Notes under the pieces: model-generated
The model's input: the letters and a program-made list of their open reading frames with translations, nothing else
Databases searched by the model: none
What the model was told of the DNA's origin: nothing
NCBI GenBank assembly: GCA_964030785.1
Contig: OZ034967.1
Span: 53,349,533-53,413,532 of the forward strand
Source: Siderastrea siderea
Taxonomy: Eukaryota; Cnidaria; Anthozoa; Scleractinia; Rhizangiidae
DNA length: 64,000 nucleotides
Direction of reading: 5' to 3'
In this document: one piece after another, positions 43,105 through 52,865 of the stretch
How positions within the stretch are numbered: the first letter of the stretch is position 1
How the letters are laid out: the number at the start of each line of letters is the position of its first letter
Translations under genes and position numbers: made by a program

Positions 43105-45210
43105 ATGAGTTATACAAACGGTATCCTTAATCATGATGATTCTCAAGGACTAGGTAAGATAGGTTCAAGAGGTTTACCTGGTATTGGATTTAAATTAGAT
43201 TCAAATAATGATTATGATATGCAAAACAAAAAACTGGTTAATGTAAAACAGGGAACTAATAATAACGACGTTGTTACTAAACAATATATTGATTCTGAAA
43301 TAGCTAAGATTCTCATTATTGATGCATCTAAATTTGTCGCAATATCTGGTGATACGATGACTGGATCACTCGTTGTCCCAAAAGACAATTATCCAGTTCA
43401 TGGCGATCTCAACAAGGTTATAAGTTATGAATCACAAAGGGAGATATTCTTGTCAAAGAAGGAAGGAGGTCAAATGGAAGCAAATATTGATATAAATAAT
43501 AATACAATTTTCAATGTGAAAGACCCCACACAGGCAGATCCTGCAACAAATAAAAAATATGTCGATAACCAACTTGTGAAAAAATTGGATAAAAATGTTG
43601 ATATTGATATGACAAATAAATCAATTACTAATCTTAAATTACCATCAAATCAAAAAGACGCCACAAATGTAGAATTTGTTAATAAAAGAATTACTGAAAC
43701 ACAAAAAAATTATCTCAAACTTGATGGCACAACAAGTATGTCTGGAGACTTGAATTTAAATAACAATAAAATTGTTAACTTACAAACCGATTACAGAGAC
43801 TCGAAATCCGCAGCTAATGTTGATTTTGTGCAAGAGGAAATAAAAGATTTGAGAAATCTTGTCACTCAAAAAATTCGTGAATCTCATATCAATAACTCAG
43901 GTCAAAAAAGGGACGCCTTCAGATACTTAATGGAAGACGATGATGAATCTTCGAGTGAAAAAAATATCAATGTTTTGGGTATTGTTGATTTTCCCAATTC
44001 TCCACATCAAATTAATAAAAAAGCTTACCAACTTCAACTCTTGTTTGAAAAAAGCTCACCCAACAAGTACCAGTCACGCCTCGGTTTTAACTTATATAAA
44101 CTTCCAGTCGGGTATTACACAATGGTCGTTGAATGGTTTCCGCCAGAAATGAATGAGATAACTGTAACAGCTCAAGGAAAAACGATTTCAATTTCTGATG
44201 AAACAACCAAAACATTCAAGAATTACACCAAAACAGTTATCCATTTACACAGATGGGGTAGCTCACCTCCACAATTCCTTTATCTTGATTTGCATGGTAC
44301 AGTCAGTAATCCATCATTTTTAACAATTGGTAATCTAATTGTTTATGGCGTTAAAGAAACAATTTCAAACGTTGACCCAAGTATCTATGACACCGCTTTT
44401 GTTATTAAAAATGGCAAAATGGCGATGGAAACGGATCTTGATTTAAATAATCATAAAATAATCAATTTAAACGATCCATTAAATGAAGGTGATGCCTGCA
44501 ATAAACGTTCTTTGAATATTGTGGAAACAAAAATAAATAACATAAGTTATTATACCAAGGATCATATATATAGAACTATCTTCGGTAATGATTTTTATGA
44601 TCTAGAAGAAACAAGCACGTATAATCTCGTAAATGGTGTATCTGGTGTTGTTATTAGTGGTCTACGACCTAATTTCATCCTCGGCACAAATCGTCTTATA
44701 AATTTTTATAGTCCAAAATATGGTTTACAATTAAATATAAAGACACATATTCGAACAGTTGATATATTCAATCAAAATACAAGTTTTACATTCTTCATGT
44801 CTTTTTGGCACGATACAACCAAAACATGTGAGATCAGTTGGTCAAACACTCTTGGCTTTCATGTAAAATTCTATCCTCGATATCAGATCACCGATAACAA
44901 ATTAATAATTGATGCTCGCTCCAAAATTTATCAAAAAACATTCACAACCGACTTCCAAAACAAGCAAATTTTTGTATGGATATGCTATAACGGCTCTAAT
45001 AATTTACATAAATTCAGTTTGAGTAATTACTCATCTCATGTCCAAGAAACATTCGCTGCACCTGTTAGCTTTCAAAGCAAGCAACTTGAAATCGACTTTG
45101 ACGGATATGTTAAAAAAGTAGGTTTGATTGATAAATTCATTGATATAGGCAGCCTAGAATTTCATAAAATTTTATTAGAGGAAAAGAGAAATGGTGCTTA
45201 TCTAGAATAA
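43105..45210 (+). CDS. fibre-like protein with tail-fibre-type repeats
   Basis: 701 residues. At least five diverged repeats of about 35-45 residues carry a D-x-NN-K-I-x-N-L ... P ... DA-x-NK-x-V pattern (for example at 37-70, 128-160, 165-200, 214-250 and 442-475). This design is common in trimeric phage and virus fibres. A beta-rich insert of about 140 residues lies between repeats four and five. A distinct globular domain (about 500-701) ends the protein and might bind the host surface. A short GLPGIG stretch is present near the N-terminus. It probably forms a spike; homology to a named family is not certain. Confidence 0.8.
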   Translation: MSYTNGILNHDDSQGLGKIGSRGLPGIGFKLDSNNDYDMQNKKLVNVKQGTNNNDVVTKQYIDSEIAKILIIDASKFVAISGDTMTGSLVVPKDNYPVHGDLNKVISYESQREIFLSKKEGGQMEANIDINNNTIFNVKDPTQADPATNKKYVDNQLVKKLDKNVDIDMTNKSITNLKLPSNQKDATNVEFVNKRITETQKNYLKLDGTTSMSGDLNLNNNKIVNLQTDYRDSKSAANVDFVQEEIKDLRNLVTQKIRESHINNSGQKRDAFRYLMEDDDESSSEKNINVLGIVDFPNSPHQINKKAYQLQLLFEKSSPNKYQSRLGFNLYKLPVGYYTMVVEWFPPEMNEITVTAQGKTISISDETTKTFKNYTKTVIHLHRWGSSPPQFLYLDLHGTVSNPSFLTIGNLIVYGVKETISNVDPSIYDTAFVIKNGKMAMETDLDLNNHKIINLNDPLNEGDACNKRSLNIVETKINNISYYTKDHIYRTIFGNDFYDLEETSTYNLVNGVSGVVISGLRPNFILGTNRLINFYSPKYGLQLNIKTHIRTVDIFNQNTSFTFFMSFWHDTTKTCEISWSNTLGFHVKFYPRYQITDNKLIIDARSKIYQKTFTTDFQNKQIFVWICYNGSNNLHKFSLSNYSSHVQETFAAPVSFQSKQLEIDFDGYVKKVGLIDKFIDIGSLEFHKILLEEKRNGAYLE

Positions 45211-45229
45211 TAATATAAACAAAGAATAT

Positions 45230-46102
45230 ATGTCAAGTTTCACAGACTATGAAAAATATCATTTACATAATTACGTATACAAAAAAGGAACGTTATCAGA
45301 AACTTTATTCTGGGAAAGATATCAACTAGCTGATTGTCTATATAAGATAGACCGAGGTAGTCCATCTGAGGTTACTTTTGATAATTCAACTAGAGCAGTA
45401 CCATATCTTTTCGATCAATCTCTTAAAGAAAATGATGCCAACCAAGCAACACAAACAACTAAACCCATTTTATGCACAAAAGCTGAAAAAAATAATTATC
45501 GATATCATTTAAAATTTGATGGTAGCAAACGAATGTTATCAAACATAAATTTAAATCCTGCTTCTGGGCAAGCTGATATAGTTAATGTTTTCATCGTTTA
45601 TAGATTGAATTCATACACAGGATCTTATGCTGTTCGTAATGGACTTTTCGGACACGATAATGGAGGTTATGACAAATTTGTTGCATTCTCACCAACTGGT
45701 CATTTACTTGTAAGTGGAACAACAAATCAGCATATTGTCATTGGACTAAGTGCTTTCAATGGTAAGAATGCTACAGCACCATACCAATCAAAAGCTAATG
45801 CGAGTGAACTGAATAAATGGATCTGTTTATCAATTCACTGGGATGTACCTGGTGGTAACAACGCTTCTGAAACATGGTGTAACGGTAAAAAATTAGCTAA
45901 TTTCACAGCAAGAACATCACCTGGAAGTACTAACATGACATTTGGAGATTTGAACCCCTCTGGTGTTGCAGGTTTGAAGGGTGATATAGCTTTTTTTTGT
46001 CTTTACAAAGGTAAAAATCTTACTGAATCAAATATCAAACTTCACCATTACGTACTTTGCAAATGGTATGCTGTGGATCATGATCCGAATTCATTCAATT
46101 AA
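45230..46102 (+). CDS. lectin-like (LamG/concanavalin-like) protein, putative spike component
   Basis: 290 residues. After an about 90-residue N-terminal part, a beta-rich region (YHLKFDGSKRML...VFIVYRL...FVAFSP...LNKWICLSIHWD...GDIAFFCLYKGKNLTESNIK) has the rhythm of LamG/ConA-like jelly rolls. The fibre gene just upstream shows similar terminal segments, so the two may act together in attachment. That is inference. The frame is intact and the ATG follows AAAGAATAT. Confidence 0.75.
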   Translation: MSSFTDYEKYHLHNYVYKKGTLSETLFWERYQLADCLYKIDRGSPSEVTFDNSTRAVPYLFDQSLKENDANQATQTTKPILCTKAEKNNYRYHLKFDGSKRMLSNINLNPASGQADIVNVFIVYRLNSYTGSYAVRNGLFGHDNGGYDKFVAFSPTGHLLVSGTTNQHIVIGLSAFNGKNATAPYQSKANASELNKWICLSIHWDVPGGNNASETWCNGKKLANFTARTSPGSTNMTFGDLNPSGVAGLKGDIAFFCLYKGKNLTESNIKLHHYVLCKWYAVDHDPNSFN

Positions 46103-46116
46103 TATAATAATATAAT

Positions 46117-46239
46117 ATGAGAACAACAACTTTAATCAATGAAATTATTGATAGTATCGAGAAATTGGTTCAAAACATCAAAAAATTATACCATAGTATT
46201 AAATTATCATTCATGAAGAAAAAAAATATAACCATATAA
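46117..46239 (+). CDS. small basic amphipathic-helix ORF (40 residues)
   Basis: A 40-codon ORF preceded by the AT-rich start context ATATAATAATATAAT and lying tightly between two plus-strand genes (14 bp after one, 5 bp before the next). The product would be one long amphipathic helix with a Lys-rich end (KLSFMKKKN). I do not recognise it. Position and start motif are the only support. Confidence 0.4.
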   Translation: MRTTTLINEIIDSIEKLVQNIKKLYHSIKLSFMKKKNITI

Positions 46240-46244
46240 TATAT

Positions 46245-46733
46245 ATGGATAGTCGTAAGAATATATTCAATTGGAACCATGTTTCAGAAAAATTAACGGA
46301 AGATCAAATATCTGAGTTGAAAGCATTGTACAAATTCTATCATAAAAAATATTGGCTTGCCAAAATGACTTTTAAATATTTCAAAAAAGCAGAACTTGCA
46401 TGTAATATCGGATCTGTTTTATTGGTAGTAACAGGGACAGTAGTTGGTGGTGTAACGCTAAACCCTATTCCTCTCGGAACAATATCTGGTGCTGGTCTCT
46501 TGCTTAAAACATATTCAGAGGCTAAAAACTACAAAAGGAAGATTGAGATGTCTAAATTCGCATACACTTCGTACGAAAAGGTTTTAATAGATTTGCGGTC
46601 TTTTATGAGAGGACTGGAGTATAATGACAAAGAATTTCTTGATTATGTCAAAGTTCTTGATGATATAATCATTGATATGTGCCCGTTAACTGACAAATTT
46701 GAAAAGAAATATAATAAGGTGTTCATCCAATAA
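46245..46733 (+). CDS. two-transmembrane protein, SLATT-like
   Basis: 162 residues. A helical N-terminus is followed by two hydrophobic segments (about 54-70 and 74-89, Gly-rich with NPIPLG between) and a long helical C-terminal part. This helix-2TM-helix layout resembles SLATT domains, which form membrane effectors in bacterial conflict systems and recur in mobile elements. The resemblance is by architecture only. It could equally be a virion membrane protein. The ATG directly follows ATAATATAT. Confidence 0.7.
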   Translation: MDSRKNIFNWNHVSEKLTEDQISELKALYKFYHKKYWLAKMTFKYFKKAELACNIGSVLLVVTGTVVGGVTLNPIPLGTISGAGLLLKTYSEAKNYKRKIEMSKFAYTSYEKVLIDLRSFMRGLEYNDKEFLDYVKVLDDIIIDMCPLTDKFEKKYNKVFIQ

Positions 46734-46793
46734 TAGATTTTATTTTATCACCGATTAGAGACATAATACTAGCCCAATATTTATTGTAAAAAG

Positions 46794-47282
46794 CTAATGT
46801 TTTTTCGATTTACTGATTGGAATATTTTTGTAAGGTATTCCCATCATCTTGAATATCATTCTCATAATAAAATTAACGCTAATCATTCTTTTCCTTGTAC
46901 CATTTACTTGATCAATAATATTACCTATCTCTGCAAAAACTCGTTCAATTTTACATTTTTGATGGTGTGATATTTCTATATTATATTTTTCTTCGATTTT
47001 CAGTAACAGGTTGTTAATGTGGTACTCTCGATGGTAAACAGATTTTCTTATAAATCTATGTCTATTCTCATAGAAATCAACATATTCTTTTGCATAATTA
47101 TATCCTTGTACAACACCACAACTTCGACAAACTTGCATTCCGTTTTCGTTTATAACATCCTGATTATCACAGCATTCATCATCTTTCGGTTTTTTATTAG
47201 AATCTTCTATTTTTTCGTCACAAAAAGGACAAACAACTTCTGATTCTTTCAGGTAATCGTGAATATCTGAGTTACAATACAT
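46794..47282 (-). CDS. zinc-ribbon transcription-factor-like protein (TFIIB/VLTF3-like)
   Basis: 162 residues. Cys18-x2-Cys21 is one knuckle. Cys37/Cys38 together with Cys52-x2-Cys55 (VCRSCGVVQG) form a TFIIB-like zinc ribbon. The second half (KSVYHREYHINNLLLKI...) recalls the conserved YkR..H...L segment of VLTF3, a late transcription factor of large DNA viruses. A regulator of the element's late genes is plausible given the shared start motif seen before them. It is the only minus-strand gene right of the ATPase and stands next to the right TIR. Confidence 0.72.
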   Translation of the reverse strand: MYCNSDIHDYLKESEVVCPFCDEKIEDSNKKPKDDECCDNQDVINENGMQVCRSCGVVQGYNYAKEYVDFYENRHRFIRKSVYHREYHINNLLLKIEEKYNIEISHHQKCKIERVFAEIGNIIDQVNGTRKRMISVNFIMRMIFKMMGIPYKNIPISKSKKH

Positions 47283-47319
47283 TCTATACTATTATATGAT
47301 ATTATATTTTTAAGTAATA

Positions 47320-47756
47320 TTCATCCGATGGCAAACTGCGCTCGTACTCCCAACTATGAGATAATGCCAAATATATTTTCCATGAGATAATACCAAATAG
47401 ATTTCCCATGAGATAATACCAAATAGATTTTCCATGAGATAATACCATATAGATTTTTCCATGAAATAATACCAAATAGATTTCCCATGAAATAAAAACA
47501 TATAGATTTCCATAAAATAATTTCCATCATATGTAAAAATGCTCTGGTACCATGTTGCCTACTGTGCCCTACGAGACTACGTCTCTACCCACAGTAGGCC
47601 GCAAGGAGCCTCACTCGTCACTAAAGTGACGACTTCCCGAGCCTGCTCGGCTCCTACCAACATATAGATTTCCATCTGATGGAAAGTAGTTAATACTTGG
47701 GATTGGTAAGAGCGCATTTTTCAAAATGCGCTCGTACCCCCAAGTATATAACTACT
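47320..47756. repeat. right 437-bp terminal inverted repeat of the Polinton
   Basis: Reverse complement of 30085-30521, of equal length and with hardly any differences, including the hairpins and the tandem 26-bp units. It ends CAAGTATATAACTACT before the GCCAGA duplication. Confidence 0.95.
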
Positions 47757-47762
47757 GCCAGA
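47757..47762. repeat. right 6-bp target site duplication of the Polinton (GCCAGA)
   Basis: Exact copy of 30079-30084. On the minus strand it encodes the Ser-Gly pair of the interrupted transposon protein. Confidence 0.95.
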
Positions 47763-50700
47763 CCCAACAGGTGAAGGTACTTGAGGGCAGCTCTGCAGAC
47801 TTCTTTTCCAGATCGCTGCTTGGTAGTTTGCCCGAAGTGAGTGCTTTCGCAGACAATCAGCACAGGGTGGAAGTTGGTTCGAGTCAAGTTTGCCTTTCTT
47901 TACACAGAAGAGCCGATAGCGTAGTTCATTCACATCATTGGTTCCTGGATTTGAACTGTAAAGCTTACACGTGAATTCCTGAAGCCTTTCGAACAACTCA
48001 CTGGAGACCTCCCACTGCATACCAAGCTGCTTGAAAAGGTCTTGGAAAGATTTGTGTCGCTTAATGAGTTTTAACGCGGTTATCTTCCCCTTTCCAGCAA
48101 ACGCACTAACGCTGTCACACCCTGTATAAGCATGCAAACCAATAAGACATTTGCATACCTCTGGTCCATGCAGCTGAACCGCCATAGAGATGTCTATGTA
48201 TCTTGTTCGGGTCTGTGTGCCACATTTCATGTATAATGATGCTGGAATAAAGCTCTTAAAAGTTAGGCAGAGCACGAAGACATCTGTATCTTCTGACGAT
48301 ATCAAGATCGTCTTATAACCAGACCTTGCAGCATCGGCAGCGTGCAATAGTATTCTTGTGTCGGCCTCTTCTTGCGTTGATCGGAGATCTTTCCTTGTAA
48401 TGACACTTCCTTGGGAGACTTGGTAGCATTGGTCTTCAGTCGTGACAAAAAGTGTCTTTCCGGAAAGTTTAGCTACATATCTGTCTTTCTGCCACTGCTC
48501 TGCAATAAATGCAATGAAATGCTTCTTGTTCGTGGGGTTTGACAAAAATGTTCGCCATTGCAGCAGTTTATGTTCTGGTCGGATATTACGGAATTCATTT
48601 CCGGTCTGATCAGAACCTCTCTTTTCTCTCTCTGCGTTTTTAATGGAGTTCTCTAAGTACACGTCAAACACAACATCGATCCGGTTACTGTTAGCTCCCT
48701 CATGCAAGGCCATACTTATCAGTGAATCAGTAACTTCTGAAAACGTCTTTTGATCTCCTTTCAGCCTCTGAACTAGTGCCATTCCATCAATGATACATGC
48801 CGATGGTTGTGGAATGATTTCCGCTGCTGGCACATCCTTCTGTAGCTCTTTTGCAAGGGAACTCTTTGAGGTTTTCTTGAGGGAACCATCCGCAGAAGCC
48901 AACGCCCAGGGTAGCGGCCCAAGCGGGTGAGACAGCACCTCCTTCATCTTCAGTTGTCTGGTCTCTGCAATAATAATCATCTGAGCAAATAGTGCTCGGT
49001 CAGCCTTGAGGATAACTTCCTTAGCAGTTCCGCGGCTAACTTTCATTTTCTTGTTTAGATCACTGAACGTCTTAAGCTGTAATTTAGTCATTTTTTCATG
49101 AAACTTCACCTTCGTTGGCTCTGACTCTAGCCTTTGCTCTCTAAATGTTCTGTAGGCCTGTTCTCCAATTTCTTTAGCCTTCAGAAGGTCGTGCTCGATT
49201 TCAGGGGTGGCGACTTTGCCGGTGGATAAACAAACAAGGTCTTGCTGTTCACTCTGGTATGGACTGATCCAGATTTCGAAGGTTGATAGCAAGGATTTAA
49301 CATCTCCTTCGTCCCTTGTGATCCTGCTCTGTTGAAGGTCGTTGTGCGAAGAGCTCGAGCTGTTCAGGTGGAGGATGTCTTTCAACTGCCTCATAAATAT
49401 GCTTCGATACTCAGCTGTTAAGTAATACTTGCTGAAGGCTCAGGGCTTTAGACTAAACCCCTTGGTCCCCCCTGGCGTCTGCGTGTCTTTGTTTACCGTT
49501 TCTTCGCAAGTCTGGTCGACTGGTATTCTGCCGAAGGTGTTAACCTCGCCAATCTGAACTGCGAATCCGCCAGATTTGAAATACTCCAATATATTTGGGT
49601 GGTCGTCCTCCAGGTGAGACATTTCTGAAACGTACGCAGACAGGTATCTCGCGTAATTGAGGTTGTCATAGGCGAAACACCAGGGTATCATTTGTCTAAT
49701 ACAAGACAAATGAAGTTCCCAGTTCCCTTCCCTGGTTGCTCTCAACAGGCCCAAAAGAATTTCTACAATGTCAATGTACGACATCCAGAATGCAGAAAGC
49801 TTGCCATTTTCATGTCGAAGACAGTCCATGTACTCCTCAAAAAGTTGGAAAACCTCTGTGGATGACGGACTGGACAGTTTCTCTTGGAAAACTTCTTCAC
49901 AGACATTGTCATACAGCGTTTGAAGATCACCAAAGAAGTTGTCAACCATAGTCTTCTTATGTGCGCGATTCTCTCCGATCCACGTCTGAAATCCCGACCA
50001 AATTAATCTCATGAGAGCTTCATACATGAGCTTATGGAATCTCACGGCACGATTATATCTATGGCCATCCAAAACCCCAGAAACAGATCCCTCTGCAATC
50101 ACACCTGTCTCTACCCAAATGTCCCTCAACCCGGCATCCTGAAATCTCTTTCCTATGATTCCTAGCAGAGTGCAAATGGTGTGGAACACTCCCATCCTTA
50201 AAATCAAGGTGCTGAACTTCTCCTTATGCTTCCATTTGATTTCTGTGGCTTTTGCATACAACGCCTGGTCAAAAACGACTACTATGCTCTGAAGTTTAAG
50301 ACTGTTCTTTATCTTTAGTGACTGGTTCAGGACTTCGTAGACGGTTGACAAATCAGTGGCAGGCGCGTCGATAGTTGGTAGATATCCTATGCTGTCTTTG
50401 GAGACTTCCACCTCACTGCGTACAGCAATGTTAAACCCGGTCCAACCGCTGACTTTCTGCTTCTCAGCGGCATGAAGCCGCACTAGTATCCAAAGCAAGT
50501 TCTTTTTCCGTGAATTTGCTTCTATTTCGGATGACGTGACTTCTACAAATGTTCTCGGGGGAGGACCACAGCGCTCTCCTGCATTATAGACAGGAAGGTC
50601 GGTGTCATTTAGCACTTCTACACTTCTTTGCTTGGTTTTTGCTACGTTGGGTGCAACTTCATCTGGAGGAAGGTGTGGACCATAATGTCTGGCTTGTATG

Positions 50701-52295
50701 GCAATGCCGTTCACCCTATGAGAAGTACCTTTGCCAGATAGGGTTTCTTCCAATCGGTCAATGTTGTCCCAGGCGAGCGTCGTGCTAATGTAGGGCTGAA
50801 TATTGTCAGGTAAAGGAACAGCATTTTCTGGCGTCGATGCCAGTTTTTGTAGACACAAGGCGGTGTTCAATTCTTCAATCTGTGAGAGGGTTTTCCCGTG
50901 TCCACAGCGATTTATCATTTGAATGAGCTCGACGTTATTGGTGAGTGATTTAACAGCGTAGGGCAATAGTATATGCTTAGGTGGCTTCTGCTGTCCCCCG
51001 CTTACAGTGAAAATCATATCCTGTCCAATAGAGTTCATAAGACGTTGTACTCTTGGTTGACAAGACTCTTGTGAATTCGCTGTGTTTCCAGTTAAAAGAG
51101 TACATAAAAACGCTCTGACTTCATCTGGAAATTTAATCGCACTTTCAGTAAGCTCAGACGGTTGTGGAGGCCATGACATTTTGTGCTCGTTAGAGCGTAT
51201 TGCTTTTCGAATGTCCAGGGCAACTCTTTGAATATTCTCAATTTTTGAAAGTTCACTTGTGCACTGTTGCTCTTGTGATAGCTGTGCTACTTCCTTGGCC
51301 AGCTGAAGTTTTGAGAGATTCTCTGGAATAATGAACAGCCTGTTATTATCTAGCAAATCTTCAAAGTGCAGTAATCCTCCGAATTCTGATTCAAGCTTTC
51401 TACGAAAATGTGTTTTGGTTGACTCCTTAATTTCTTTTGCTCCCAAGTCCTGCATAAACGACAGCAGAGTATTTGTTAAGTCGGTCATTTTCACTAATTT
51501 AGGCTTCTCCAGTATACTAGACCTAACATGGTCAAAAAGCATTTCATACGCCTTAGACTCGAGGCGTGCGTACTCTTCATCTGACGATGCTGCAGTTGTT
51601 TCATTAGAGGTTCCGCTGTGTAAGTGTGGCCGAGTGTAATCCCTGTAACAAGATTTGTGATAGCAGGCCTCAGCCGCGACTAATTCTCGTGATACTATAG
51701 CTAAGATCCTGCTATCATTATTAACTATAGCGATTCTCCTTACAGTTTCATCAGCACGCAGTTCCGAACATTGAATCAATACCTCTCGACTTCTACTTCC
51801 TCTTGGGTATTTGCTATTCTTTCTGCAAAATATGCAAACGCGTTCGTACGTTGTGCTCGTGCTGGGTGCACCTCGGATAGAAAATCTCCTGTCTACGGCA
51901 TCAGAGTCACTGGCATCGTCCTCGGTCTTCTTACACTCTTTAGAAATTTTATCCAAATCCCTTTTCAGAGTAAAAATGCTCCGACATTTTCTATGATACA
52001 AAACGTTGGGAATTTCACCATCCTTCAAAGTCTTAGAAACGTCCAGTAGTGGTTTGTGATCCCGAATTTCGGCAGCTCGCAAAAGTGTTGCCCACGATTC
52101 AGTGTTTTGCGGGGATGTCAGCTCTCTAGAATTATCGTTGCTACAGTGTATAATACACCTTCTTTCTCCACATGGACGTTTCCTTAGGCCCCCAAGATCA
52201 TCGTTTTCTGTTCTTTTTTCCCCTCCTAATCGTTTGAACATAGAATGACCAAAGCGTCTTTCAGTTAATATTTTCGAACTACTCAAGTTGAACAT
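47757..52295 (-). CDS. outer transposon protein, main part: Cys/His modules plus FEN1/XPG-like nuclease region; in-frame TGA at 49440-49442
   Basis: The ATG at 52295 opens a 1513-codon frame broken only by TGA at 49440-49442. The first 951 residues have two Cys/His modules (Cys47, Cys51, His101, Cys104; Cys154-x2-Cys157 with His213-x2-Cys216) and a conserved-looking region near 670-770 (VVVFDQALYAKA, RMGVFHTI, GIIGKRFQDAGL). The part after the stop (numbered from Met at 49394) reads like a FEN1/XPG PIN-type nuclease: Asp203 in IIDGMAL, Asp244 in VVFDVY before SIK..ER, Glu343 and Asp345 in STQEEADTRILL, Asp369 and Asp371 in SSEDTDVFVL, and Asp427 in TGCDSVSAFAGKGK. The protein continues at 30078 beyond the Polinton. 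No reverse transcriptase is present. I know similar proteins as multi-copy uncharacterised cnidarian ORFs but not with a name. It may be the transposition enzyme, or enzymes, of the TIR element. Confidence 0.8.
49440..49442 (-). other. in-frame TGA in the outer transposon ORF
   Basis: The codon after ...GFSLKP is TGA, and the same frame continues with AFSKYYLTAEYRSIF up to the next Met at 49394. Flanking sequence looks equally coding on both sides. This is either a nonsense change in a decaying copy or a readthrough point separating two products. Confidence 0.8.
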
Positions 52296-52689
52296 TCTAG
52301 AAGGTCTGTAAGTTTAGATGTTTTTCGTTGAAATTATCATCAAATGTGCTCTATTTTCCAAATAAAAAACTACTTAAAGCACTTATTGGTATATTTAACC
52401 AGAAAAAATGTTTATATTAAAGATCGGAAGGTTTTTAAACCCAATAAAACCGGAAAGCAAAAGTACGAACTTACCAGACGCATGAGCCGCCATCTTGGAT
52501 TTTCCCATGATTCCTAGCGATTTCCAAAGATAACTATTTGCTGAATTTTATATCTTAGATAAGCCATTTCGAAAACATGAGACCCCAAAAATAACAAGAG
52601 CAATGCCATGTATTTATTATTTAAGGAAAGGGTGCAAAGGAATATCGATAAACGAATTTAAATATATGATTTGTTTTAAGCCTCGTTCT

Positions 52690-52862
52690 CACGTTTGGGC
52701 GCCATTTTGGAAAAAAAAGCATTGAAAATTATACCTTAAAGCTACTCCTGTGCGATTGCTATCATTCAAATATTGAAACACCTTCGCCCAAGCTTTAAAA
52801 TGATACCACTCACAATTTGTCCCTCGAGGTGGTAAGAACTCAGTGGCCTGGCCCATGGACTA
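52690..52862. repeat. right terminal inverted repeat of the outer transposon
   Basis: Reverse complement begins TAGTCCATGGGCCA and follows the left end through TTCTTACCAC, GAGGGACAAA, GATAGCAAT and GAGTAGCTT. The about 400 bp between this repeat and the ATG at 52295 is non-coding and should contain the promoter. Confidence 0.8.
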
Positions 52863-52865
52863 TTA

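Larger units (their letters stand above)
30085..47756. mobile_element. Polinton/Maverick element, 17,672 bp, nested in the outer transposon
   Basis: It has 437-bp TIRs, a GCCAGA duplication and the Polinton gene set: protein-primed polymerase B, retroviral-type integrase, adenain-like protease, packaging ATPase, major and minor capsid proteins. Genes from 30759 to 42323 are on the minus strand, those from 42452 to 46733 on the plus strand, and one minus-strand gene sits before the right TIR. Polintons are large self-synthesising elements that are also virus-like (adintovirus-related). Near-identical TIRs and an exact duplication indicate a fairly recent insertion, yet several genes look broken or startless. 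Either the copy has begun to decay or some homopolymer positions are misread. Confidence 0.97.
29324..52862 (-). mobile_element. unclassified DNA transposon with TIRs and TTA flanks, split by a nested Polinton
   Basis: The left end begins TAGTCCATGGGCCA at 29324 and the right end carries its inverse ending at 52862. Both sides are flanked by TTA (29321-29323; 52863-52865), a probable 3-bp target duplication. Further matches between the ends, in order, are TTCTTACCAC, GAGGGACAAA, TATCATT, GATAGCAAT and GAGTAGCTT, giving an imperfect TIR of about 190 bp. Without the Polinton and one copy of its duplication the element is about 5.86 kb. It holds a single minus-strand coding unit: Cys/His modules, a FEN1-like nuclease region and a CXC tail. 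I do not recognise a known superfamily. TWA-type 3-bp duplications occur in PIF/Harbinger, but the protein is unlike those I know. Confidence 0.8.

Noticed and set aside
47721..49394. Outer transposon nuclease ORF taken as a complete stand-alone gene
   Set aside because: Its last 11 codons come from the Polinton TIR, and its frame continues upstream past a single TGA into the 951-codon ORF.
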